Assembly (NCBI GenBank): GCA_016198605.1
Contig: JACQIG010000051.1
Span: 1 to 30,974, forward strand
DNA from: Candidatus Aenigmatarchaeota archaeon
GTDB lineage: Archaea > Aenigmatarchaeota > Aenigmatarchaeia > QMZP01
Length of the DNA stretch: 30,974 nucleotides
Reading direction: 5' to 3'
Shown: piece after piece, positions 24,541-30,974 of the stretch
Layout: every line of letters begins with the position of its first letter
Position numbering within the stretch: the stretch's first letter is position 1
Notes under the pieces: model-generated
What the model saw: only the letters and a program-made list of their open reading frames with translations
Told to the model about the DNA's origin: nothing
Databases searched by the model: none
Translations under genes and position numbers: made by a program

Positions 24541-25004
24541 TATTCGTTACGGTCGGGACCGACCAGCATGACTTCAGCAGGCTGATAAGGGAAATGGACA
24601 AGATTTCCAGCAGCGTACCCGGCCAGGTAATAGCCCAGATTGGCTATACAAAATACACGCCCAGGGGGATGGGATGGTTCAGGTTTGCTGATTATTCCAC
24701 AATAGATGGCCTTTACGGCAGGGCTGGCATAGTGATCACCCATGCGGGTGCAGGGTCAATAATAAATTCCCTAAGGCATGGCAATAAAACAATCGTCGTG
24801 CCGCGCAGGAAGATGTTCGGCGAGCACGTCAACGACCACCAGGTTGACCTGGCAAGGCACCTTGGGCAACGGAAAGCTGTAACTGTTGTATATGATATTG
24901 CGGATTTGCCCAGCGCAATACGCCACGCAAAAAGGAGGGCTTACAGCAAGAGCGGTAGCATCAAGGAATTCCTTGGGAACTATATTGCAATGCTGCAAAA
25001 GTAA
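24537..25004 (+). CDS. Alg13/PssE-like glycosyltransferase subunit
   Basis: A 155-residue partner of the preceding gene. It opens with MIFVTVGTDQHDFSRLI, contains the donor-binding ITHAGAGSII and the ENHQ-like segment VNDHQVDLARHL, typical of the Alg13 catalytic half that binds the UDP-sugar. The start overlaps the upstream stop (ATGA), implying coupled translation and a one-to-one complex. It ends convergently with rmlB, one base before that gene's stop. Confidence 0.88.
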   Translation: MIFVTVGTDQHDFSRLIREMDKISSSVPGQVIAQIGYTKYTPRGMGWFRFADYSTIDGLYGRAGIVITHAGAGSIINSLRHGNKTIVVPRRKMFGEHVNDHQVDLARHLGQRKAVTVVYDIADLPSAIRHAKRRAYSKSGSIKEFLGNYIAMLQK

Positions 25005-25970
25005 TCACACAAGAGGCCTCCACCACCACTCATTTTCCTTGTACCACCTGACAGTCTCCCTGAGCCTCTGCTCGAAATTGCTCACAGGCCTCCAGCCCAG
25101 CGCCATGGCTTTGGCAGAGTCTATTGAATACCTCCTGTCATGCCCGAGCCTGTCCTTGACGTAATTTATCAGCGATTCCGGCTTCCCAAGCTCCTTTAGT
25201 ATAAACCTTGTAATGTCAATGTTGGTTCTTTCATTCCCGCAGCCAATATTATATACCTCGCCGGCCTTGCCATTGTCCAGCGCGGCCTCTATGCCGCTGC
25301 AGTTGTCGCCCACATAAATCCAGTCCCTGACGTTCTTCCCGTCGCCATAGAGTGGGAGCAGCTTGTTCTGTAGGGCGTTTGTAATGAATTTCGGGATGAG
25401 CTTCTCAGGGTGCTGGTATGGCCCGTAATTGTTTGTGCTGCGTGTTATCATGACGTTCATTCCATATGTGGTGTGGTAGGCCTTGGCCAGCAGGTCTGCC
25501 CCGCCTTTGCTTGCAGAGTATGGACTGGAGGGCTCAAGGCGCGACTCTTCCGTGAACGACCCATTTGCTATTGAGCCGTACACTTCATCGGTTGATATCT
25601 GTACAAACTTGCAGACATTGAACTTTCTTGCAGCCTCAAGCAGCCTGTATGTGCCCAATACGTCTGTCGTAACAAAACTGCCTGCGTCTATAATGGACCT
25701 GTCCACGTGAGATTCTGCTGCAAAATTGAGTATCGTGTCACACTCCTCCACCCACTTCTCCACTAGACTCTTGTCGCAGATGTCCCCCTTTACAAAGACG
25801 TATCGATGGTCATTTTTGATGTCTTTCAGATTGTTCGGGTTACCCGCGTATGTTATCTTGTCAATATTTATTACCCGCGATTCAGGGTTTTTTTTAAGGT
25901 AATACCTGATGAAGTTGCTTCCTATGAACCCCAATCCTCCGGTAACCAGGACAGTTTCTTCTTTTTCCAT
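25005..25970 (-). CDS. rmlB: dTDP-glucose 4,6-dehydratase
   Basis: A 321-residue extended short-chain dehydrogenase, step two of dTDP-L-rhamnose synthesis. Visible: NAD motif TGGLGFIGSN, catalytic STDEVYG and the YSASK pair, NYGPYQHPEKLIP, and the family-specific RLGHDRRY near the C-terminus. The length is normal. Its start lies three bases after the rmlC stop, and the two form an operon divergent from rmlD-rmlA. Confidence 0.93.
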   Translation of the reverse strand: MEKEETVLVTGGLGFIGSNFIRYYLKKNPESRVINIDKITYAGNPNNLKDIKNDHRYVFVKGDICDKSLVEKWVEECDTILNFAAESHVDRSIIDAGSFVTTDVLGTYRLLEAARKFNVCKFVQISTDEVYGSIANGSFTEESRLEPSSPYSASKGGADLLAKAYHTTYGMNVMITRSTNNYGPYQHPEKLIPKFITNALQNKLLPLYGDGKNVRDWIYVGDNCSGIEAALDNGKAGEVYNIGCGNERTNIDITRFILKELGKPESLINYVKDRLGHDRRYSIDSAKAMALGWRPVSNFEQRLRETVRWYKENEWWWRPLV

Positions 25971-25973
25971 ATG

Positions 25974-26453
25974 CTAACCGCCCCTCTTGCCCTTCCACTT
26001 GAACCCTATCTTGCCAGTGTTGAAAGGCAGCCTGTATTCGTCCGGCCTCTTCCTGTTGTATGGATAATCAGGAGTGTTTATCGCTATCGCCTCGCCTCTC
26101 CCCAGGGCCTCAAACCCGTGGTATACGCCAGGCGGTATGCTGACCACCATGGGGGTCTCCAGGCTTATTATGAACTCGTTCAGGAGACCTTTGGTAGCTG
26201 ACTTCTCCCTGCCATCATAAAGCACGAGCCTCATTGTGCCCTTTATGCAGGTGAAGTTGTCGGTCTGCCTCTTGTGCAGGTGCCACCCTTTCACCCACCC
26301 TGGATAGGCAGTGCACATGTAGACCTGGCCGAACTTTCTGAAAATGCTGTCGTCTGCACGCAAGATCTCCATGAGCCTGCCCCGCCCGTCCTCGTACATG
26401 GAGAGCCTCTTCACTTCCACTCCGTCAATCCTCTTGCCGCCCTTATCCCCCAT
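25974..26453 (-). CDS. rmlC: RmlC-like sugar epimerase (short form)
   Basis: A 159-residue cupin, probably the dTDP-4-dehydrorhamnose 3,5-epimerase of the pathway. Segments: GRLMEILRADDSIFRKFGQVYM, the active-site-like GWHLHKRQTDNFTCIKG, IPPGVYHGFEAL, and NTPDYPYNRKRPDEYR. It is shorter than classical RmlC (about 180 residues) and its sequence is divergent, so another dTDP-sugar epimerase or isomerase is possible. Context (rmlB, rmlD, rmlA) supports RmlC. The ATG at 26453 is preferred; a longer frame to 26534 adds a Cys/Arg-rich stretch unlike the family and crosses the promoter box. Confidence 0.75.
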   Translation of the reverse strand: MGDKGGKRIDGVEVKRLSMYEDGRGRLMEILRADDSIFRKFGQVYMCTAYPGWVKGWHLHKRQTDNFTCIKGTMRLVLYDGREKSATKGLLNEFIISLETPMVVSIPPGVYHGFEALGRGEAIAINTPDYPYNRKRPDEYRLPFNTGKIGFKWKGKRGG

Positions 26454-26484
26454 AAAGCGCCTCTTGACATCAAGCGAGCCGCAT

Positions 26485-26494
26485 CTTAAATACC
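26485..26494 (-). promoter_or_regulatory. TATA box of the rmlC-rmlB operon
   Basis: Read on the minus strand as GGTATTTAAG, centred about 36 bases before the rmlC start at 26453. Its position inside the longer frame argues for the shorter start. Confidence 0.45.
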
Positions 26495-26532
26495 TATGCC
26501 CACGTCGTTTCCGCTTCCGGCAGCAGGCACGC

Positions 26533-26543
26533 ATTAAAATATT
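26533..26543 (+). promoter_or_regulatory. TATA box of the rmlD-rmlA operon
   Basis: ATTAAAATATT is centred about 32 bases before the rmlD ATG at 26570. With the minus-strand box at 26485-26494 it forms a compact divergent promoter region. Confidence 0.45.
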
Positions 26544-26569
26544 GCTGTTACATTATTATTCGTATTTAT

Positions 26570-27505
26570 ATGAAAAGAGTGCTGGTCACCGGGGCAGGCG
26601 GCCTGCTTGGCAGCTACATCATGAGGCAGGCCTCGGCGCAGAAAGGATTGGAGGCCGTAGGCACCACAAGGACGGGCCAGGGAGGCCTGAAAATGGACCT
26701 CACCAGCAATGGTGACATATCATCTGTCATGTCTTCCGTGTCACCCGATATAGTCATAAATACGGCAAGCCTCACGAACGTGGACTACTGCGAGGGCCAC
26801 AGGAGGGAAGCCCTCGCCATCAACGCGGAAGGGCCCAGGATAATTGCGGATGAATGCAAGAAGCTTGGTGCAAAGCTCATACAAATATCCACCGACTATG
26901 TGTTTGACGGTAAGAGGGGCATGTACACGGAAGCCGACAGCCCAGGCCCCGTGAATTACTACGGCAAGACAAAGCTGGAGGCTGAGAAAGCCGTTGAACA
27001 GTCCGGCACGGGTTACCTCATAGTAAGACCGGCCATAATATACGGGTGGGGCACTACAGGTCCGCTGACTACAAGCCCGACGATAACATCGCCGGTAGGT
27101 ACCACATCAGCGGCAGGCGTGCGCAGGCCAAATTACGTGACCTGGCTCATAGAAACAGTCTCAAGCGGGCAAAAGGCGCGGATATTTGACCAGTACAATT
27201 CACCCACCTTTGCAGGCAGCCTGGCAGAAGGCCTGCTGAAAGCCCTGGGCAGCGAAGGCCTGTACCACCTTGCCGGGCCGGAAAGGATAAGCAGGTATGA
27301 TTTCGCGCTAAGGGTGGCGGACAAGTTCAATCTTGCCAAAGGGCTGATAGCGCCGGCCAGGGACAACACGTTTGCGAAGGCGGCGAGGCCGCACGATTCG
27401 TCCCTTGACGTTTCAAAAGCCTGGAAGGATTTGGGTATAAGGTTATTAACTGTAGATGAAGGTTTGAAAATGATGAAAAAGGAATTTGATGAGAGGAAGA
27501 AATGA
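26570..27505 (+). CDS. rmlD: dTDP-4-dehydrorhamnose reductase
   Basis: A 311-residue short-chain dehydrogenase performing the last step to dTDP-L-rhamnose. It has the NAD(P) motif TGAGGLLGSYI, NTASLTNVDYCE, the STDYVFDG signature and the catalytic YYGKTKLEAE. The C-terminal part includes FAGSLAEGLLKAL and GLYHLAGPERISRYDFA, typical of RmlD/SDR proteins. It overlaps rmlA by 4 bases (ATGA). Confidence 0.9.
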   Translation: MKRVLVTGAGGLLGSYIMRQASAQKGLEAVGTTRTGQGGLKMDLTSNGDISSVMSSVSPDIVINTASLTNVDYCEGHRREALAINAEGPRIIADECKKLGAKLIQISTDYVFDGKRGMYTEADSPGPVNYYGKTKLEAEKAVEQSGTGYLIVRPAIIYGWGTTGPLTTSPTITSPVGTTSAAGVRRPNYVTWLIETVSSGQKARIFDQYNSPTFAGSLAEGLLKALGSEGLYHLAGPERISRYDFALRVADKFNLAKGLIAPARDNTFAKAARPHDSSLDVSKAWKDLGIRLLTVDEGLKMMKKEFDERKK

Positions 27506-28572
27506 AAGGGCTGATACTCGCAGGCGGGACTGGCAGCAGGCTGAGGCCGCTGACGTATACGGAGAACAAGCACCTGATACCCATAGCCAACAAGCCAATA
27601 CTGTTCTACGTGATAGACGAGCTGCGGAAGGCAGGGATAACCGAAATAGGCATCATACTGGGCAACAATTCCCCTGACGACGTGAAGGCGGCGCTGCGCG
27701 ACGGGAGCGCGCTTGGCGTGCGGATAACATACATATTCCAGGGGGAGCCGAAAGGCATAGCGCATGCAGTCCATTGCGCAAAGGACTTTGTAGGCAGCGA
27801 TTCGTTTGTAGTCTATCTCGGCGACAACCTGCTTAAGAATGGCATTGTGGAAATAGTCCAGGACTTCATCAACAAGGACTGCGACGCAAGCATCTCCCTC
27901 TGCGCAGTGCCAAACCCGCACATGTTTGGCGTCGCAGAGCTTGACGGTTCAGGGAAAGCTGTCAGGCTTGTCGAGAAGCCCAAGGAGCCAAAATCCAACC
28001 TGGCGCTTATAGGCGTCTATTTGCTGAAACCTTCCATATTCCCCGTAATAGAAAATCTTGAGCCATCATGGAGAAACGAGCTGGAAATCACTGATGCCCT
28101 GCAAAAGCTAATAGAGGGGGGCCACAAGGTTGACACGCACGTGGTGAAGGGCTGGTGGAAGGACACTGGCAAGCCGGAGGACATACTGGAGGCAAACCAT
28201 CTCGTCCTTGATGATCTGAAGCCGTTCAACCACGGGACAGTGGAGGATGGCTCCATGATAAGGGGCAGGGTTGGAATTGACAGCGGGACAAAGATAGGCC
28301 CTGGCGTGGTGATAAAGGGACCTGTCATGATAGGCAAAAATTGTGAAATAACAGGTAAGACATACATAGGGCCTTACACCTCAATTGGCGACAATACTGT
28401 GATAGACGGCGCGGAGATTGAGGATTCCATAGTAATAGGCAACTCAAGGATAGCATGCCAAAGGAGGATCGTGGACAGCCTCATAGGCAGGAACTGTTCC
28501 ATCACCTCAAATGCGGCAATCCCCTCCGGCCACAAGTTCATAATAGGCGAAAATTCCATAGTCCAGATCTGA
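27502..28572 (+). CDS. rmlA: Glucose-1-phosphate thymidylyltransferase (long form)
   Basis: A 356-residue nucleotidyltransferase, step one of dTDP-rhamnose synthesis. It begins with the nucleotide loop LILAGGTGSRLRPLT, followed by NKPILFYVID and the VVYLGDNLL metal site. From about residue 250 there are left-handed beta-helix hexapeptide repeats (VVIKGPVMIGKNCEITGKTYIG), as in archaeal long-form RmlA and unlike the 290-residue bacterial form. The helix may trimerise the enzyme or carry an acyl/acetyltransferase-like role. Coupled to rmlD by overlap and followed after 18 bases by the GT2 gene. Confidence 0.9.
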   Translation: MKGLILAGGTGSRLRPLTYTENKHLIPIANKPILFYVIDELRKAGITEIGIILGNNSPDDVKAALRDGSALGVRITYIFQGEPKGIAHAVHCAKDFVGSDSFVVYLGDNLLKNGIVEIVQDFINKDCDASISLCAVPNPHMFGVAELDGSGKAVRLVEKPKEPKSNLALIGVYLLKPSIFPVIENLEPSWRNELEITDALQKLIEGGHKVDTHVVKGWWKDTGKPEDILEANHLVLDDLKPFNHGTVEDGSMIRGRVGIDSGTKIGPGVVIKGPVMIGKNCEITGKTYIGPYTSIGDNTVIDGAEIEDSIVIGNSRIACQRRIVDSLIGRNCSITSNAAIPSGHKFIIGENSIVQI

Positions 28573-28590
28573 GCAGGCAAAGGATTCTCC

Positions 28591-29460
28591 ATGGAAGGCG
28601 TAAGCATAATCATATCAACGAAAAACCAGCAGGGGAACATAGGTAAATGCGTGGAATCCTGCCTGCGGCAAAGCTGGCCCATTGAGGTGATAGCAGTGGA
28701 CGATGGCAGCACTGACGGGGCCATGAGAGTCTTGAAGGGATTTGGTGACAAGATAAGGGTTTTGGAAAACAAAGGCCGTGGAAGGGTGGTAGGCATAAAC
28801 AGGGCAATCAGGAATGCCAAATACCATTACGTCTGCCTGAGCGCTGGAGATATTGAACTGGAGAGGGAATTTGTCAGGAAGCTGATGAGGTTCTTTGATA
28901 AAGATGTTGCATTTGTAAGCCCGTTCACCAAAACGGGAGGGAATTCAACAATCTACAGGAAGGATGTCATAACCAGGCTGGGGTTCTTTGACGAGAGGTT
29001 CAATGTCTACGGGTCCGGTTTCCGTGACGACACTGACATGGCTTTCCAAATGTTTGACGCGGGATTCAGGGGTATCCTGACCCACAGGGCAAGGTTCCGC
29101 CACGCAAGCGATGAGGAAAAAATCACAGGCGTTGGCAGGATGGTTGCATATTCCGCGAGGAGGGTCAAAATACACACCATCGACCCGCTCCTGTACAAGA
29201 AGCACCCCGCAAGGGCAGGGGAATTCCTTGACATAAAGCTAAGATTCCTGAGGAATCCTGCAAAAGATTTCAGGAACGCTACAGGTACATGGCACCGCAA
29301 GGGGAGGTTCAGCCTCAGGAGCCCACAAGGCGTCACTTTGATGGAAGGGAATGCAATGCCAAGCAGGCTTTTAATTTTCGCTATGGGCCTCGCATACGTG
29401 TTCCTCGTGAAGCTCGCCAGGCTTTATGGAAGCATAAAATACTGGAAGCTGCTGATTTAG
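28591..29460 (+). CDS. GT2 family glycosyltransferase with C-terminal membrane helix
   Basis: A 289-residue GT-A glycosyltransferase. The nucleotide-binding VSIIISTKNQQGNIGKC and VIAVDDGSTDG (residues 37-42) are clear. The metal-binding DxD region reads CLSAGDIELE, so its first two acidic positions are Ser84 and Gly86 and only Asp87 remains. The acceptor-base region is FRDDTDMAFQM (146-149). A hydrophobic C-terminal helix at about 263-282 (LLIFAMGLAYVFLVKLARLY) would anchor it at the membrane, where lipid-linked glycan is built. Position after rmlA makes a rhamnosyltransferase plausible but unproven. Confidence 0.82.
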   Translation: MEGVSIIISTKNQQGNIGKCVESCLRQSWPIEVIAVDDGSTDGAMRVLKGFGDKIRVLENKGRGRVVGINRAIRNAKYHYVCLSAGDIELEREFVRKLMRFFDKDVAFVSPFTKTGGNSTIYRKDVITRLGFFDERFNVYGSGFRDDTDMAFQMFDAGFRGILTHRARFRHASDEEKITGVGRMVAYSARRVKIHTIDPLLYKKHPARAGEFLDIKLRFLRNPAKDFRNATGTWHRKGRFSLRSPQGVTLMEGNAMPSRLLIFAMGLAYVFLVKLARLYGSIKYWKLLI

Positions 29461-29467
29461 GGAAACG

Positions 29468-29477
29468 CTTATAAAAA
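29468..29477 (+). promoter_or_regulatory. TATA box before the radical SAM gene
   Basis: CTTATAAAAA lies about 57 bases before the ATG at 29530, directly after the GT2 stop codon. Transcription would start near 29499 and leave a leader of about 30 bases, unlike most genes here. Confidence 0.45.
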
Positions 29478-29529
29478 CATCGCAAGTCAAGATTAACATA
29501 AGGAGCCTTATAGGATCCTGTGTGGTTTT

Positions 29530-30974
29530 ATGAAAGTCCTGATGCTGAACCCGCCGTACATGAAGAGGTATTCGAGGCAGAGCAGGTCGCCCTGTGTCAC
29601 TAAAAGCAATACAGTCTATTACCCCTATTACCTGGCGTATGCGACAGGCGCTGTGGAGAAGGCCGGCTTTGGCGTCAAGCTGGTAGACGGGGTTACCAAT
29701 GAGTGGTTCCATGAGGATGCGGTAGAATTCGCCAGGCATTTCAACCCAGGCCTGGTAGTCATGGATACAAGCACCCCCAGCATAGTCAACGACGTGCAAT
29801 TGGCCGCAAAGATAAAGGGGGCGCTGCCGGCCACCCACATGAACCTTGTTGGCACGTTCCCGACGAACATGACAGAGTACACGTTCGGCATGTCGCCCGC
29901 CATTGATTCAGTATGCATAAAGGAGTATGATTATACTACAAGGGACCTTGCTTCTGCCCTGGAGGCCGGGAAGCCTTTGAATACGGTTGAAGGTTTGGCG
30001 TTCAGGGAAAATGGAAATATAACCAAAAATCCTCCGCGCCCTTTAATACAAAACCTTGATGAGCTGCCGTTTGTGTCAGAGATATACCTGAAGCATTTCG
30101 GCAGGGAGGGCATAAAGAAATATTTTTATGCTTCAACCACGTGGCCCGAGATAATGCTCCTCACGGCAAGGGGATGCCCGTGGAACTGCACGTTCTGCCT
30201 GACGCCAAATATGCCAATTATAACAGACAAGGGCATGCATAATATAAAAGATATGATTGACACATTTGAATTTAGTGAAGGAATTATGCCCGTTCTAAAT
30301 AGCGACAAAACTCCAAAAGTGCTTTCACACGATGGAAAATTCCACAAATTGGACGCTGTTATGAAACGATATTATGACGGCTCGATAGTTAAGATTAAAG
30401 TGCAGGGCAATCCTTTTGAAATTGAATTGACACCTAATCACAAAATATACGGCACCAAAAAAACTGATAAAAAACAGCAGAAACCAAGACTAATAAGGGC
30501 CGATAATCTGAAGGTGGGCGATTATACCGCAATACCAAGAGTAAGAGCCATAAAGGATATAGATGAAATAAATGTTAGGGAAATAATAAAATCACCAGAG
30601 GTCACCTACAAAAGAGGCCTTATCTTGGACAAAAAGAAAATAGAGCATGTTATACAGCTTGGCAAAAAAGGCCTTTCGACAAGAAAAATTGCAAAAATTA
30701 CAGGTGTTTCGAGTAGCAGAGTGCAAACAATTTTAAAAGATAATCCCCTTTTAGATATTGGCTACAAAATCATAGAAAATGGAAACAGAATAAAATATTC
30801 CCACTCTAAAAAGTCAATACCATCCACTATAGGATTAGAGAATGATTTGCTTAGGCTATTCGGTTACTATCTGGCCGAGGGCAATGTAAGCACCAGCAAA
30901 TTCAGGCCAAATTCAAAATATGTAGTTTTCACATTCAACAAAATGGAAAAGGCATATATAGATTATGCTATGTC
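29530..30974 (+). CDS. B12-binding radical SAM protein interrupted by an intein (partial)
   Basis: The frame is open from the ATG at 29530 to the window edge (481 codons seen). Residues 1 to about 150 look like a cobalamin-binding domain (VLMLNPPY, YYLAYATGAVEKAGFGVKLVDG). A radical SAM core then begins with ITARGCPWNCTFC-like sequence holding Cys216, Cys220 and Cys223 (CxxxCxxC). Directly at Cys223 the sequence changes to intein character, so the radical SAM domain must continue beyond the window. Such enzymes modify lipids, cofactors or glycans by radical chemistry, and the substrate here is unknown. It follows the glycosylation island but has its own TATA box. Confidence 0.85.
   Translation, partial: MKVLMLNPPYMKRYSRQSRSPCVTKSNTVYYPYYLAYATGAVEKAGFGVKLVDGVTNEWFHEDAVEFARHFNPGLVVMDTSTPSIVNDVQLAAKIKGALPATHMNLVGTFPTNMTEYTFGMSPAIDSVCIKEYDYTTRDLASALEAGKPLNTVEGLAFRENGNITKNPPRPLIQNLDELPFVSEIYLKHFGREGIKKYFYASTTWPEIMLLTARGCPWNCTFCLTPNMPIITDKGMHNIKDMIDTFEFSEGIMPVLNSDKTPKVLSHDGKFHKLDAVMKRYYDGSIVKIKVQGNPFEIELTPNHKIYGTKKTDKKQQKPRLIRADNLKVGDYTAIPRVRAIKDIDEINVREIIKSPEVTYKRGLILDKKKIEHVIQLGKKGLSTRKIAKITGVSSSRVQTILKDNPLLDIGYKIIENGNRIKYSHSKKSIPSTIGLENDLLRLFGYYLAEGNVSTSKFRPNSKYVVFTFNKMEKAYIDYAM
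30196..30974 (+). mobile_element. Intein with LAGLIDADG homing endonuclease (partial)
   Basis: The intein starts at Cys223 (CLTPNMPIITDKG, block A), has block B with TPNH at residues 301-304 and the intein-type LKVGDYTAIPR. A helix-turn-helix insert lies at about residues 368-405 (GLSTRKIAKITGVSSSRVQ). The first LAGLIDADG motif is LLRLFGYYLAEGN (440-452). The end with the HN dipeptide is beyond the window. Base composition changes sharply: 16 of 60 bases are G/C at 30241-30300 against 37 of 60 at 29641-29700 in the extein, indicating recent arrival. Splicing would require a Cys, Ser or Thr after the intein; Cys would restore the iron-sulfur motif. Confidence 0.9.

Noticed and set aside
1..30974. 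CRISPR arrays, insertion sequences or rRNA genes
   Set aside because: No regularly spaced direct repeats, transposase motifs or rRNA-like sequence were seen; the only mobile element supported is the intein.

Overview
The window looks like a chromosomal segment of an archaeon with about 50-60% G+C in its genes. Archaeal markers are Hjc resolvase, EndA tRNA-splicing endonuclease, ribosomal protein S17e, transcription factor TFS, ER-type signal peptidase, AglB/STT3, EndoQ, a DUF1512 protein and the ADP-forming acetyl-CoA synthetase alpha subunit. TATA boxes about 25 bases before start codons suggest mostly leaderless genes. Several tRNA introns at non-canonical positions, and a short N-terminal helical motif that I associate with DPANN proteins (4955-5560), point to a DPANN-type lineage. 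That placement is an inference and no 16S gene is present.

Layout. 1-2307: a calcineurin-like phosphoesterase, an XRE-type regulator and an Hjc resolvase. Three copies of one palindrome (ATATAAC-N3-GTTATAT) lie upstream of the three genes, and a 171-base imperfect palindrome fills the largest gene-free gap. 2332-9898: metabolic genes (aminotransferase, ACD alpha, a small membrane protein, aldehyde dehydrogenase, NnrD, a cyclic-2,3-DPG synthetase-like GTPase) and a TrkA-type protein. 9929-13948: a cell-surface block with a pilin-like LamG protein divergent from three tandem paralogous lipoproteins. 13926-17072: EndoQ, a DUF1512 membrane protein and an anchored protein of unknown function.

17246-20448 is an information-processing block. 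It has tRNA-Asn(GTT) with three apparent introns, tRNA-Phe(GAA) with two, EndA directly after them (with alanine where the catalytic lysine is expected), S17e, a four-CBS protein with a hibernation-factor-like tail, signal peptidase and TFS. 20670-29460 is a glycosylation island: Alg7-like, AglB, Alg14/Alg13 pair, a dTDP-rhamnose gene set (rmlB-rmlC divergent from rmlD-rmlA) and a GT2 enzyme. Together these could build a lipid-linked glycan, perhaps with rhamnose, and transfer it to secreted proteins such as the lipoproteins and the LamG protein.

The window ends inside a B12-binding/radical SAM protein interrupted by an intein placed exactly at the third cysteine of the CxxxCxxC iron-sulfur motif. 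The most interesting items are this intein, the multi-intron tRNAs beside an atypical EndA, and the shared operator.
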